The notes: a model not told the origin generated them from the sequence alone. A stretch of DNA of 64,000 nt from Fidelibacterota bacterium (GCA_018649625.1 JABIHN010000016.1:32351-96350); one strand, 5' to 3'; shown: positions 27,554-37,106, counted from the stretch's first letter. Numbers and translations are program-made.

Positions 27554-28172
27554 AAAATTATCGATTCAAAAAGCAGTTTCTGCTTTAAAAATATTAGATC
27601 CTGAATTGGTAACCCTTTTGGATGCATTTAAGATAGATGATTTATATCCAGAAACGGATTATTTTAAATCTTTAACTCGCGCAATTATTTATCAGCAATT
27701 AAGCGGTAAAGCAGCTAAAACGATTTCAGATAGATTTGTTGCACTTTACTCAGGGAAAGATTATCCGTCTCCAAATGATGTATTAAATACCGAGCATAAA
27801 ATTTTACGGTCAGTAGGGCTTTCAAATGCCAAAGCAAATTATATAAAAAATATTTCTCAAGCTTTTTTAGATGGAACTGTTGATTATAAAAATTTAGATA
27901 ACCTTTCTGATGAAGAAATCATGGAACAACTCCTTACCATCAAAGGTGTGGGACCTTGGACTGCACAAATGTTTCTTATGTTTACCTTAAATCGACCAGA
28001 TGTTTTTCCGATTGGCGACTTAGGTGTTCAAAAAGGGTTTCAACAGTATTTTAAATTAAACAAATTACCAACACCAAAAGAAATGAATCAAAGAGCCAAA
28101 CAGTGGAAACCATTTCGAACTGTAGTGTCCTTTTATTTCTGGAAAGTAGTGGATGGCCCATTTGAGTGGTGA
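27534..28172 (+). CDS. HhH-GPD DNA glycosylase, AlkA-like
   Basis: A base-excision repair glycosylase for alkylated bases, 212 residues. The helix-hairpin-helix is LTIKGVGPWTAQM, followed by the catalytic Asp D162 in FPIGDLGVQKG. The N-terminal helices with AIIYQQLSGKAAKTI are typical of 3-methyladenine DNA glycosylase II. It lacks the N-terminal TBP-like domain of E. coli AlkA, as do many short forms. The start is taken at ATG 27534 (MSVKKPKKL); the frame is open further upstream from 27492, inside the methyltransferase gene. The HAD gene begins one base after its stop. Confidence 0.9.
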   Translation: MSVKKPKKLSIQKAVSALKILDPELVTLLDAFKIDDLYPETDYFKSLTRAIIYQQLSGKAAKTISDRFVALYSGKDYPSPNDVLNTEHKILRSVGLSNAKANYIKNISQAFLDGTVDYKNLDNLSDEEIMEQLLTIKGVGPWTAQMFLMFTLNRPDVFPIGDLGVQKGFQQYFKLNKLPTPKEMNQRAKQWKPFRTVVSFYFWKVVDGPFEW

Positions 28173-28173
28173 A

Positions 28174-28800
28174 ATGATAAAAACTATATTTTTTGATATT
28201 GGTGGTGTTTTGATAAATATTCACCCTGAAAAAACATTCCAATATTTAAGCGATTGCACAGATATATCGGTAGAAGAAATTCGGGATCGATTTCCTGTGA
28301 TTGCCCATGATGAATATGAAAAGGGTAATCTCACAAATACAGAATGGTATTTAGCTGTTAAAGATTCATTACCTCAACCTTGTTGCCTGAAAGAAGTAGA
28401 TTTTTGGCGTGCCTGGAAATTGCTATTGGGAGAAGAAAAAGAGACAGTAAAACTTCTTAGAAAATTAAGAGAGACCTATTCTATTTGGTTATTATCTAAC
28501 ACCAATCCACAACATATTCGAGATGAGATTGAACAGCGCTACACATTTCCACAGTTAGTTCATGGAACAGTATATTCATTTGATGTAGGATTACGAAAAC
28601 CCGATAAAGAGATTTATATTACTGCAGCCCAGTTAGCTGATACATGCCCTAAAGACTCAATTTTTATTGACGATTTGGAAGAGAATATACATTCAGCAAT
28701 CAAAGAAGGTTTTACAGGCATCCATTTTAAAACCATTGAACAATTAGAAATAGATTTGGAAATGCTGGGGCTTTTCCAAAAAGAAAAGGAATCCCTATGA
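28174..28800 (+). CDS. HAD-family hydrolase
   Basis: A 208-residue haloacid-dehalogenase-type hydrolase, subfamily IA. Motif I is FFDIGGVLI, in which Gly-Gly replaces the second Asp found in most phosphatases, as in YihX-like and epoxide-hydrolase-like members. Motif II is LLSNTNPQH, motif III RKPDKEIY and motif IV FIDDLEEN. A helical cap lies between motifs I and II. The substrate is likely a small phosphate ester but unknown. The start at 28174 gives MIKTIFFDIGG; the frame also opens at 28153 inside the glycosylase gene. It overlaps the next gene by four bases. Confidence 0.85.
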   Translation: MIKTIFFDIGGVLINIHPEKTFQYLSDCTDISVEEIRDRFPVIAHDEYEKGNLTNTEWYLAVKDSLPQPCCLKEVDFWRAWKLLLGEEKETVKLLRKLRETYSIWLLSNTNPQHIRDEIEQRYTFPQLVHGTVYSFDVGLRKPDKEIYITAAQLADTCPKDSIFIDDLEENIHSAIKEGFTGIHFKTIEQLEIDLEMLGLFQKEKESL

Positions 28801-31751
28801 AATATTTTTTCACCAGTCTTATATTGACCATTAGTTTACTTCATGCCACTGGTGCCTGGATGATGAGTGGTAGATCACATCCTGAACTTAAATGGCACAC
28901 CATGGAAACAGATCATTTTGATATTCATTACCACGAAAGCATTCGTGAAATTGCAGTACAGGGCGCATCCATAGCAGAACAAGTTCGCCCAATGCTTATG
29001 AAGCAAATGGGGCTAGATACGCTTCCTCGTCTCGATATTGTATTTACATCAGAAGATGAAATATTGAATGGTTTTGCAATGCCAAGTAATCATACTGTGA
29101 TTTGGGTTGATCAAAATGATGCCGCTCTTTGGGTTGGTGATGAAAAATGGCTTCGAACCGTTTTAGCCCATGAACTCCAACATTTAGTTTATTTTAATAC
29201 AATTAAGACGTGGTTACCAGACCCGATGAATAGTATGGTAGCAGGAGTTCCTGGTTGGATTGTGGAAGGGATTGCTGAATACTATACTGAAAAATGGCGA
29301 CCTTTTCGTTATGACATTTCTCATAAAGGCCATGTTATAAAAAACACAGTACATAAAATTCAAGATCCTCATAATGATGGGTTTTCTAAAAGTCTTTATC
29401 TAGCAGATCGCTTTGGAGATTCAACAATTGTTAAAATTTTAAGTCATAGAAATAAAGCCGGATTATTAGACTTTAAGGAATCATTTAAAAAGCACACAGG
29501 CATAAAACTGAAACAATTCAATGAAGATTGGCGTCGCCACATGAATACGTTTTTTTTTGGTCAACGAGCTCAGAAAGAGCGAGTTGAAGATGTGGGGAAA
29601 GTTCATAAGCTTCCATTGAAACGAATGGCCGCTTTTGATTATTTTACTGATACGTTACGGGTGGCAATGATTGGTCAATTATCAAAAGGTCAAGGTGATT
29701 TATCTTTAGTGGTTGCAACGCGAGATACAGCCAAAGAAAGAAAAGAACGGAAAGGGCGGATTAAAAAAGCTGAAAAAAAAGGTAAGAAGCCTAAAAAGGT
29801 TAAACCCAAATGGAAGATTAAGGAATATGATCATGGTGTATTCGGTGAACTAATTCAAAACCTAGATGTATCTCCAGATGGAAAATCCATTGTATATCCA
29901 AAATATCGTTATGGTAAAAATCAATCCATTCTCTTTGATATTTGGAAATTGGATATAGACTCCAATAAAAAAACAATACTCACATCATCTATGCGAGCCA
30001 ATCATCCTAAGTTTTCTCCTGATGGAAATAAGATTGTTTTTGTAGCCCATGAAAATTCTACGACCCAACTTTATACCATGAACTCTGATGGAACCGATAT
30101 AACGTCCTTAACGATGAATGAAGGTGATACTCAGGTCATTACGCCTATGTGGAGCCCAAATGGAAAATCGATCGCATTCGCACAATCCGACCCTGACGGT
30201 TTGATGGATTTGCATATTATTGATTTAAAAAATGGGCGAGTGAAGCAAATAATAGAAAGCAATGAAGGAGATTATTCTCCAATTTGGCATCCTGATGGCG
30301 AAAATATATCCTATACTGGGCTTTATGATTATACACCTAATCTTTTTACCTATAATATTAAAACAGGTGAAACCATCCAAAACACAGATATTGGAGATAT
30401 AATCGTAGGATCACATTGGAATTACGAATCATCATCTATCACTGCTATGACTTTAAAGACTGTCGATTCATCTAGAGTGGTTGATATTGATCCATCCAGA
30501 ATTGCTAATAAAGTTGATCTAAAAATGAACCCGGCATTTTCTTCATGGCGAACCAAGGCTCCAGATAATCCTTTGGAAAATATTAACCCTAAATTAGATG
30601 TAACAATCAATCAAGAAATACCTTACAAGTTTTATAAACATATTTCCCATTTAGGAACATTAGTATTGCCCGATGATGAGAGTCTTTTTTTAAATACAGC
30701 TTTTACAGACGGGATGGGGCGCCATTTAATTACCGGACTTTACTATACTGATTTTGATTCAGTCCATGCTTCAATGTTTCAATATTTAAATAATACAGGA
30801 TTTCCCTTGGGTGGTTCGTGGGGAATAAATTATTACAAAGATTTCTTTTTTACATTTCAATTTTATAATCGTAATCAAATACCACTCCTAGAGTTATTTA
30901 ATGGTGCATCTCTATGGTGGAAAATGCCTTATAACTTTGGAAAGTCTAGAAATGCGAATCATTCCATTGGTTTTGCATTGGGCTTAATGGATAGAATCGC
31001 GACAGATTTTACTGATTCTTTAGATGTATTCCTTCTTCCTGAAAGCGGAAAGGAAGGGAAAATATCCTTAAATTATTCTTTCAAAAATCAAAGAAATCAT
31101 AAACGAAATATGTTCGCTCCAAATCAAGGATTTGGCTTGAGCATAAATCATGATATTGTAACAACAGTGATTTGGGGTAATAAGGATTACAATAAAACTA
31201 ATTTAGATATATTTACGAATCAGAAGACGGGCCCATTATCATTTTATATTAGAGGTCGGTATGAAAAATTAACAGGGAAACCATTTTCACAAGATCAATT
31301 GGGAATCTTTGATATTCCAAACTATTATATTGCAGGTTCATTTACACCTGGAAGAGAATACATGAGTCCACGAGGGTTCTCAGGAGCTAGAAAGGGTGAT
31401 CAAGCATTTATGGGAACCGTTGAACTTAGAGCGCCCGTAGCACCCATTGATGTTGTGGATTTATTGAAAATTTTTCAATTGGGATATCCGACTATTGCAC
31501 TGATTTCTGATTTTGGAAATGCCTGGGATGAAGGTGATAATAAACAGAAAATGATTTTTACAACGGGTGCGGAATTCAGATTTGCATTATCATTGGCAAA
31601 ATCACCTTTATTTATTTTTAGTTTTGGGTGGGCTCAGACACCAGTTGAGTGGGGAGACGATTGGAAAAAATATGTTAATTTGAAAAAAGATGAAAAAGTT
31701 GATTTTGGTCCTCACCCGTATTTCCAAATGACGCTCATTAATCCATTTTAG
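28797..31751 (+). CDS. Secreted gluzincin-like peptidase fused to TolB-type propeller and outer-membrane barrel
   Basis: A 984-residue envelope protein in three parts. After a signal peptide, residues 30-260 form a peptidase-MA-like domain with HELQH at 125-129 and a downstream Glu in VEGIAEYYTE (E157/E161), a complete zinc-metalloprotease site. Residues of about 330-540 carry TolB/WD40-type beta-propeller blades, for example KFSPDGNKIVFVAH, MWSPNGKSIAFAQ and IWHPDGENISYTG, after a lysine-rich linker at about 310-340. The last 350 residues are amphipathic strands with YKDFFFTFQFYNRNQ and end HPYFQMTLINPF, as in an outer-membrane barrel. Bacteroidota and Marinimicrobia have similar fusions. 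The substrate is unknown. The start overlaps the HAD stop. Confidence 0.8.
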   Translation: MKYFFTSLILTISLLHATGAWMMSGRSHPELKWHTMETDHFDIHYHESIREIAVQGASIAEQVRPMLMKQMGLDTLPRLDIVFTSEDEILNGFAMPSNHTVIWVDQNDAALWVGDEKWLRTVLAHELQHLVYFNTIKTWLPDPMNSMVAGVPGWIVEGIAEYYTEKWRPFRYDISHKGHVIKNTVHKIQDPHNDGFSKSLYLADRFGDSTIVKILSHRNKAGLLDFKESFKKHTGIKLKQFNEDWRRHMNTFFFGQRAQKERVEDVGKVHKLPLKRMAAFDYFTDTLRVAMIGQLSKGQGDLSLVVATRDTAKERKERKGRIKKAEKKGKKPKKVKPKWKIKEYDHGVFGELIQNLDVSPDGKSIVYPKYRYGKNQSILFDIWKLDIDSNKKTILTSSMRANHPKFSPDGNKIVFVAHENSTTQLYTMNSDGTDITSLTMNEGDTQVITPMWSPNGKSIAFAQSDPDGLMDLHIIDLKNGRVKQIIESNEGDYSPIWHPDGENISYTGLYDYTPNLFTYNIKTGETIQNTDIGDIIVGSHWNYESSSITAMTLKTVDSSRVVDIDPSRIANKVDLKMNPAFSSWRTKAPDNPLENINPKLDVTINQEIPYKFYKHISHLGTLVLPDDESLFLNTAFTDGMGRHLITGLYYTDFDSVHASMFQYLNNTGFPLGGSWGINYYKDFFFTFQFYNRNQIPLLELFNGASLWWKMPYNFGKSRNANHSIGFALGLMDRIATDFTDSLDVFLLPESGKEGKISLNYSFKNQRNHKRNMFAPNQGFGLSINHDIVTTVIWGNKDYNKTNLDIFTNQKTGPLSFYIRGRYEKLTGKPFSQDQLGIFDIPNYYIAGSFTPGREYMSPRGFSGARKGDQAFMGTVELRAPVAPIDVVDLLKIFQLGYPTIALISDFGNAWDEGDNKQKMIFTTGAEFRFALSLAKSPLFIFSFGWAQTPVEWGDDWKKYVNLKKDEKVDFGPHPYFQMTLINPF

Positions 31752-31759
31752 GAAAAGAA

Positions 31760-32140
31760 ATGAAAAATACAATTACGTGGTTTGAGATCAATGTGGCTAA
31801 TCTTAAAAGAAGTATTAAATTTTATAATCATGTTTTAGAAACAGAAATTAGAATTATGAACATGGACGATTTTCCCGCCATGGGTGTTTTCCCTGATGAA
31901 GGTGTAAATGGTGCTTTAGTAGAAGAAGAAGGATATGAAGCTCCCGAGCACAGTGGCGTTATGCTCTATTTTGATGGTAGTACCGGGATTGATTCTTATT
32001 TAAAACGAGTGGAAGAAGCTGGTGGGTTTATTATGGTTCCTAGAACAATTGTTACGGAAGACATTGGATTTTGGGGAGCATTTGAAGATTTAGATGGGAA
32101 TGTATTGGCCTTTTTTGAACCACCTCTTATAAGCAAATAA
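31760..32140 (+). CDS. VOC/glyoxalase-family protein
   Basis: A 126-residue protein of the vicinal-oxygen-chelate fold, with two beta-alpha-beta repeats. Typical segments are WFEINVANLKRSIKFYNHVL, GVMLYFDGST, VEEAGGFIMVPRT and FEDLDGNVLAFFEP. It resembles predicted enzymes related to lactoylglutathione lyase, but no substrate is evident. AGGAAAAG lies before the ATG. It is the last gene of the plus-strand run and faces plsX, convergent, across 14 bases with no terminator hairpin visible. Confidence 0.85.
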   Translation: MKNTITWFEINVANLKRSIKFYNHVLETEIRIMNMDDFPAMGVFPDEGVNGALVEEEGYEAPEHSGVMLYFDGSTGIDSYLKRVEEAGGFIMVPRTIVTEDIGFWGAFEDLDGNVLAFFEPPLISK

Positions 32141-32154
32141 AGTGAAAAGGTGAA

Positions 32155-33228
32155 TTAAAATTCTTTACCCAGTCTTTGGTATTCTAGCAGGGGTTGGCTT
32201 TCAAAATTTTGGATCCGTTTTTCAATTTTACCACAAACATCGTCCCTTACGCACTTGCTTGCTACTTTGATCGCATTGGATATTGCCTTTCCGTTGGAGC
32301 GTCCATGTGCAAGAATCACCATTTTTTCAAATCCTAATAGTGGTGCACCGCCATATTCTGCATAATCCGTTATTTCTTTTAATAACGTTAATCCTTTTCT
32401 TAAAAAGAATAGTCCAAGCTTCCATCCTATTTTAGCGCGCCAGGCCATTTTTGTTAGTTGGCCTAAACTTTTGGCTGCTCCTTCAAGTGTTTTTATGACG
32501 ATGTTTCCTACGAATCCCTCGGTCACCACAACATCCACAATTCCGCGTAAAATATCCTTTCCTTCAACGTTTCCTGAAAAATTTAAATGAGATGTATTTT
32601 TTAATAATTGGTATGTGGTTTTCATTTTTTCACCACCTTTTGTGGCTTCCTCTCCTATATTGAGTAAAGCAACTGAAGGATTTTCAACTCCCCTAACATT
32701 TTCTACATAGGCAGCACCCATGATGGCAAATTGAACCAGCTCTTCCGCTTCACATTTTACACTTGCCCCTACATCTAGCATTAAAGCAAGATGGTCGTCA
32801 TTTTTAAATTCGTTTAATGTAGGGTAAACCGTTGCAATGGCCGTACGTCTGATGCCTTGAATTCTGGTAAGGAATTTTGCTGCAGCCAATACGACTGCGC
32901 CTGTACTGCCAGCCGATACCAAAGCGTCGGCTTTTCCTTCATGCACTAATTGAGCGGCGACCAGGATGGATGCTCCGGGCTTTTTTTCGAGGGATTCTCT
33001 TGGAGATTCATCCATTCCAATGAATTCCGGTGCATGAATTATTTCTAACGAACCATTTGGATACGATTTTTTTTCAAGCGCTTTCTTTAATTCTATTTGA
33101 TCTCCTACTAACAAAATACGGACTGGGTTAGAATTAGCGGCGATGATGGCGCCTTTTACATTGGGCTCTAAACCTTGGTCTCCTCCCATGGCATCCAATG
33201 CTATTGTTATTTTTGAATTGATTAACAT
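32155..33228 (-). CDS. plsX: Phosphate acyltransferase PlsX
   Basis: PlsX makes acyl-phosphate from acyl-ACP for phospholipid synthesis. The 357-residue length is normal. Family motifs are IALDAMGGDQGLEPNVKGA, ESLEKKPGASILVAAQLV, SAGSTGAVVLAA, LLNIGEEATKG, VTEGFVGNIVIKTLEG and GGAPLLG near the C-terminus. The usual partners rpmF and fabH are not adjacent. It is the last gene of an 11-kb minus-strand run and lies 18 bases after the CsgG-like gene. Confidence 0.96.
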   Translation of the reverse strand: MLINSKITIALDAMGGDQGLEPNVKGAIIAANSNPVRILLVGDQIELKKALEKKSYPNGSLEIIHAPEFIGMDESPRESLEKKPGASILVAAQLVHEGKADALVSAGSTGAVVLAAAKFLTRIQGIRRTAIATVYPTLNEFKNDDHLALMLDVGASVKCEAEELVQFAIMGAAYVENVRGVENPSVALLNIGEEATKGGEKMKTTYQLLKNTSHLNFSGNVEGKDILRGIVDVVVTEGFVGNIVIKTLEGAAKSLGQLTKMAWRAKIGWKLGLFFLRKGLTLLKEITDYAEYGGAPLLGFEKMVILAHGRSNGKAISNAIKVASKCVRDDVCGKIEKRIQNFESQPLLEYQRLGKEF

Positions 33229-33246
33229 ATTACCTGACTATTGGAC

Positions 33247-34701
33247 TTAAAACCAATAATGCCTTAAAGAGATAGAAAAGAATAATCCAGTTGCATCGAT
33301 GGTCGGTGCCTCTTCAATCCAAATTGCTGGTTCTTGTTTTGTTTTATCGTTTCCATTATCATCTTGTTCACCCGTTTTAACTGTATGTGTCCATTTAGAT
33401 TTATTATTTAGAAAAACGTTATTGAATGAAAAAATGAGATCTTGGTGTTTCCCAATTTGTATTCCAACGTTCAATCCAATACTGGGTAAAATAGAACCGG
33501 AAGTAACCAAATTATCATCATCGTCAATTCTAGATACAATTATAAAAGGTATTTCCAATGATGAGTAAAATGAAGTTCCAAATCCGGATAGTAAGTTGAA
33601 ATTAAATGATGGGCCGATTCCACCGTAAAAATCCATATCGTGTCTTGAATCAGAAATAAGGCCTATTGATCCATTGAGACTTCCGGAAAAAGTATTAAAA
33701 GTATTAAATAAATATTTCCCGGTTAAATCATATCGATTTTCTTCGCTGTATGAAAAACTTAAATCAACAATAATTGGATTGGTTAACATTTCATAAGCTT
33801 TATGACCTTCTTTTACCTTGTGCCATTTTCGAATGATTTTAGCCTTACTAGCATCGAGACCCACTTCAGTAATACGAGCAAGTCCTCGGGTTTTTCCGGG
33901 TAAATTTATTGTTTTTCCTTTATAGGTTTTTTGTCTATCTTTTGAAGAAATTTCAAAATAATCTCCAATTTGTAACCCCAGATTTTCTCCAGAAAAAATT
34001 GAAATATAAGCGCCATTAACTTCAATGATTTCACTGGTAATTGTATATAGCTCTTTTAATTTTAGTCTCATTTGATACTCAATAAATGAGAGCGCCCTTT
34101 CTAAAGAAGCATCATGATTTCCGCCTATATAAACAGCATTTAGATTAAAGGAATTTTTAGTGACACCTGTTTCTACATTCACTAACCGGACATTGGCTTT
34201 AAGTATAGTTCTAATATTATTTTCTAATTCTAATTGCCTTTTTTCTTTTTGACTACTTGTATTATCTAGTGCAACTGTAACGGTTTTTTTTACGACCCAT
34301 GAAAATAAAGTTTCATCTTTATCATCTTTATCATCTTTATCGTCCTTTTCTTTGGGAACACCTTTTTGACCAAAGTGAACAATATCGACAATTAAAGCTT
34401 CTTCAGCAGAAGCCAGTTCGCCCAATTCTCCAATTTGATTATCGCTCACCATTCCAGATAATTGAAACTTTTGTTCTTCAAGGAGTTGATCAATAAGATT
34501 TCTATCAATCACTTCAAATCGCCCTACGGCACTCGCTTGTTCAGAAAGGATAGAAAGGACTTTGTCGGTAATTTCTTCATATTTACCAGTTGAAGCAGGT
34601 AGAATCATTAGAGCTTTCTTTTCAAGCGTTAAGTCATCATCTAATTTTTGGGCTGAGGGTAAAGCGATAATAAATATGAAGAATAAAAATTTATATTTCA
34701 T
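33247..34701 (-). CDS. CsgG-like secreted protein with C-terminal beta-barrel region
   Basis: A 484-residue envelope protein. A signal peptide (FLFFIFIIALPSAQ) precedes a CsgG/FlgT-like domain: KALMILPASTGKYEEITDKVL, GRFEVIDRNLIDQLLEEQKFQLSGMV and SAEEALIVDIVHFG. It continues with KANVRLVNVETGV. The C-terminal third is strand-rich (GSLNGSIGLIS, DFYGGIGPSFNFNLL) and ends in Trp-Phe, as in outer-membrane proteins. An acidic-basic DDK repeat lies at about residue 121-130. The ATG at 34701 shares a base with the preceding stop (TAATG); a GTG at 34713 is an alternative. Function unknown; a channel or envelope scaffold is possible. Confidence 0.7.
   Translation of the reverse strand: MKYKFLFFIFIIALPSAQKLDDDLTLEKKALMILPASTGKYEEITDKVLSILSEQASAVGRFEVIDRNLIDQLLEEQKFQLSGMVSDNQIGELGELASAEEALIVDIVHFGQKGVPKEKDDKDDKDDKDETLFSWVVKKTVTVALDNTSSQKEKRQLELENNIRTILKANVRLVNVETGVTKNSFNLNAVYIGGNHDASLERALSFIEYQMRLKLKELYTITSEIIEVNGAYISIFSGENLGLQIGDYFEISSKDRQKTYKGKTINLPGKTRGLARITEVGLDASKAKIIRKWHKVKEGHKAYEMLTNPIIVDLSFSYSEENRYDLTGKYLFNTFNTFSGSLNGSIGLISDSRHDMDFYGGIGPSFNFNLLSGFGTSFYSSLEIPFIIVSRIDDDDNLVTSGSILPSIGLNVGIQIGKHQDLIFSFNNVFLNNKSKWTHTVKTGEQDDNGNDKTKQEPAIWIEEAPTIDATGLFFSISLRHYWF
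34313..34339 (-). repeat. Three tandem copies of a 9-bp unit inside the CsgG-like gene
   Basis: The plus-strand unit TCATCTTTA occurs three times without change at 34313-34321, 34322-34330 and 34331-34339, followed by a degenerate copy. On the minus strand it encodes a Asp-Asp-Lys repeat in a hydrophilic loop. Since the unit is nine bases, copy-number change would alter length but not frame. Confidence 0.9.
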
Positions 34702-35417
34702 TATAAATCCCACTCTAAGGGTTGATTATAAGCAAGAGTAAAAAACACAGAAGCTGTCTCATCGGTATAAGACTCACCGGTAGATAAGTCTTGGGTAAGT
34801 CCGAAAATAACAGCTATTTTATTTTGAATTGCCAGTTGAATTTCTCCAACCAATTGCATTCTAGAAAAATCTATATTATTAACCAATTTGCTCACTTGAT
34901 GAAAATAATTAATTTCAATTTTTGTTTTGAATCGAGTGAAATCTCGATCCGAAGTAAATCCGGTTTTAGCATAGGATGTTTTTTGTACTGAGTTTAGATA
35001 GTCAGAATTATCAAAAGCAAATCCCATTTCTAATGTCATATTCCCTGTGTCTGAATTTTGGAATAGCCATCCAAAACCTTGATTGAAATGGTATCGTAAA
35101 TTTACATCAATGAATGTATTTTTTTCATAGATGAGAGTATTAAATGTATATAATCTTTCAATTGACATGAAACGTCTACTTGTTTTTTGTCGAATTTTAA
35201 TTTCCTGATTTTGATCAAAAAAGTGGCCATAAAAACGAAAATCATGGAATGTATACGAAGTGGTTCTTTTTAGTCGAGCATAGCTTGCAAGCCCTACAGA
35301 GTTAGAGCTTGCTCGAACAATTCCTAAACGGGAATACTGCCTCCACCCTATATTTTCTGATTCAGAATCGTGGGCAAGAATCACTGAAAAAAAAATAATG
35401 GGAATAAAGTATTTCAT
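34701..35417 (-). CDS. Outer-membrane protein, DUF481-like
   Basis: A 238-residue predicted outer-membrane beta-barrel protein with signal peptide (FIPIIFFSVILA). Amphipathic strands run throughout: LYTFNTLIYEKNTFIDVNLRY, GFGWLFQNSDTGNMTLEMG, KIEINYFHQV and AVIFGLTQDLSTGESYTDETA. The pattern resembles DUF481/YdiY proteins but the match is weak and from memory only. It overlaps the genes on both sides by one base (TAATG), linking it to the ABC exporter upstream and the CsgG-like gene downstream. Confidence 0.6.
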   Translation of the reverse strand: MKYFIPIIFFSVILAHDSESENIGWRQYSRLGIVRASSNSVGLASYARLKRTTSYTFHDFRFYGHFFDQNQEIKIRQKTSRRFMSIERLYTFNTLIYEKNTFIDVNLRYHFNQGFGWLFQNSDTGNMTLEMGFAFDNSDYLNSVQKTSYAKTGFTSDRDFTRFKTKIEINYFHQVSKLVNNIDFSRMQLVGEIQLAIQNKIAVIFGLTQDLSTGESYTDETASVFFTLAYNQPLEWDL

Positions 35418-36178
35418 TATTCTTTAATCTTTTTCCCGCTTTGCATAAGTAGAATGGCGGTGGTGGTGAAAAGTGCTGTCAAAAAGATTGCCATCCAAAA
35501 ACTAGTGCTAATTGAGGAGTTACTAATACCTAGAATGGTATAACGAATACCGTTAATCATATAATAAATAGGATTGATGTAACTTAATTTTTGTGCCCAT
35601 TCTGGTAACATATTAATAGAATAAAAAATGCCACCAAGAAAGCTTAATGGGGTTAAGAAAAAATTCTGCATCATGGCTAGCTGATCCCAGCTTTCCGCAA
35701 GTTGACCTAATAAAAGTCCCATACTCGCAAATGCCCAAGAAACTAAAAAGATGAATCCAATTGTTCCCATTACATTCATTACAGGCAATCCAATTAAAAG
35801 AACACCAAGTAATAAGACTAAAACTCCATTGACAACTCCTCGAACTGTTCCACCAATAATGTATGCGAGTGCAATCTCTGCTCCAGATAATGGTGCTGTT
35901 AATAAATCAGGTAATTGTTGAAGGAGTTTCATTTGAAGCATGGATGATGCTGTATTGGATGTTGCATTGGTTAGGGTATTCATCATGATGAGTCCAGGCA
36001 AAATGAATAAGGTATAAGGGACACCCTGTATATCAGAAATACGTTGTTCTAGAGTAAAACCAAAAACAGTTATATACAATCCAGATGAAATTAGTCCAGG
36101 TAAAACTGTTTGTCTATATACAGAAAAAAAACGTCCCACTTCCCGCTGAATTAAAGTACTGAGACCAATCCAATTCAT
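35417..36178 (-). CDS. ABC-2 type transporter permease
   Basis: A 253-residue membrane protein with six hydrophobic segments, of the ABC-2 export permease family (LPGLIMMNTLTNATSN, QQLPDLLTAPLSGAEI, FFLTPLSFLGGIFYSINMLPEW, INPIYYMINGIRY). The ATG at 36178 overlaps the ATPase stop by four bases; the frame is open further upstream inside that gene but the extra residues are not membrane-like. With the ATPase it forms an exporter similar to DrrAB, NodIJ and YadGH. The substrate is unknown. Confidence 0.9.
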   Translation of the reverse strand: MNWIGLSTLIQREVGRFFSVYRQTVLPGLISSGLYITVFGFTLEQRISDIQGVPYTLFILPGLIMMNTLTNATSNTASSMLQMKLLQQLPDLLTAPLSGAEIALAYIIGGTVRGVVNGVLVLLLGVLLIGLPVMNVMGTIGFIFLVSWAFASMGLLLGQLAESWDQLAMMQNFFLTPLSFLGGIFYSINMLPEWAQKLSYINPIYYMINGIRYTILGISNSSISTSFWMAIFLTALFTTTAILLMQSGKKIKE

Positions 36179-37101
36179 TCGTTTATCCCTTTTCCGGTCA
36201 AATTCAAGAAGACATCTTCCAAGGAAGATACATTGCATTCTATACTTTGAATCTGTACATCTGTTTTAGATAATTGTTGAATTATTTGAGGCATTGCTGA
36301 GTCGGGATTTTTTACAGAAAAATGATATCTGTTTTCTTCACGAGTATATGTGAATTCTGAAAGATATGATTCATCGGCATTTTCAATTTTCCCTAGTTGT
36401 ACAGTAATTCCTGCTTTGCCAAGTTCATCTGTCAGATTTTTTGGGGATCCTTCTTTTAATATTTTACCTTTATTAATAATGGCAACATTTTCACAGAGCA
36501 TTTCTGCTTCTTCAATATAATGAGTTGTAAGTAAGATGGTTTTTCCCCCGGAATGCATATCTCTAAGATAGTCCCAGAGGTCTCGTCGAAGTTCTACATC
36601 TACACCGGCAGTTGGTTCATCTAAAATAATTATTTCAGGATCATGAACTAAAGCCTTTGCTAATTGAAATCGGCGTTTCATTCCTCCGGATAGTTGACGC
36701 AATCGAGACTCACGTTTTTCAGATAAACCTAATCGCTCGAGTAAATCATTAATTTTTGGTTTGGCTTCTGCTGGTTTGAGTCCATAATAACCAGCTTGGA
36801 AAAAAAGCAGTTTTTCAATAGGGAAAAACCAATCTACTGAAAGTTCTTGTGCGGCAATCCCAATTTTAGAACGAGTGAATCTGTAGTTTTTTACGGTATC
36901 TTTTCCAAAGACATTTGTAGTACCATTGTCTCGAAAAACGAGCCCGGTGAGGATATTAATTAATGTTGTTTTTCCAGCGCCATTTGGACCAAGTAATCCA
37001 AAAAACTCTCCTTTTTGAATCGTGATATCCACGCCACGAAGCGCCTGAACATCCCCATAGGACTTAGTTAATCCTGAAACTTCAATGGCGGGAATTGACA
37101 T
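36175..37101 (-). CDS. ABC transporter ATP-binding protein (DrrA/NodI/YadG type)
   Basis: The 308-residue ATPase partner of the permease. Walker A GPNGAGKTT is at 38-46, the signature LSGGM at 137-141 and Walker B IIILDEPTAGVD ends with D161-E162; the switch His is in LLTTHYIEEAE. A C-terminal domain of about 90 residues (EFTYTREENRYHFSV, ECNVSSLEDVFLNLTG) is typical of this exporter class. It overlaps the permease by four bases. Confidence 0.93.
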   Translation of the reverse strand: MSIPAIEVSGLTKSYGDVQALRGVDITIQKGEFFGLLGPNGAGKTTLINILTGLVFRDNGTTNVFGKDTVKNYRFTRSKIGIAAQELSVDWFFPIEKLLFFQAGYYGLKPAEAKPKINDLLERLGLSEKRESRLRQLSGGMKRRFQLAKALVHDPEIIILDEPTAGVDVELRRDLWDYLRDMHSGGKTILLTTHYIEEAEMLCENVAIINKGKILKEGSPKNLTDELGKAGITVQLGKIENADESYLSEFTYTREENRYHFSVKNPDSAMPQIIQQLSKTDVQIQSIECNVSSLEDVFLNLTGKGINE

Positions 37102-37106
37102 GGGGT

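Noticed and set aside
34313-34339. Phase-variable repeat in the CsgG-like gene
   Set aside because: The unit is nine bases, so gain or loss keeps the reading frame.
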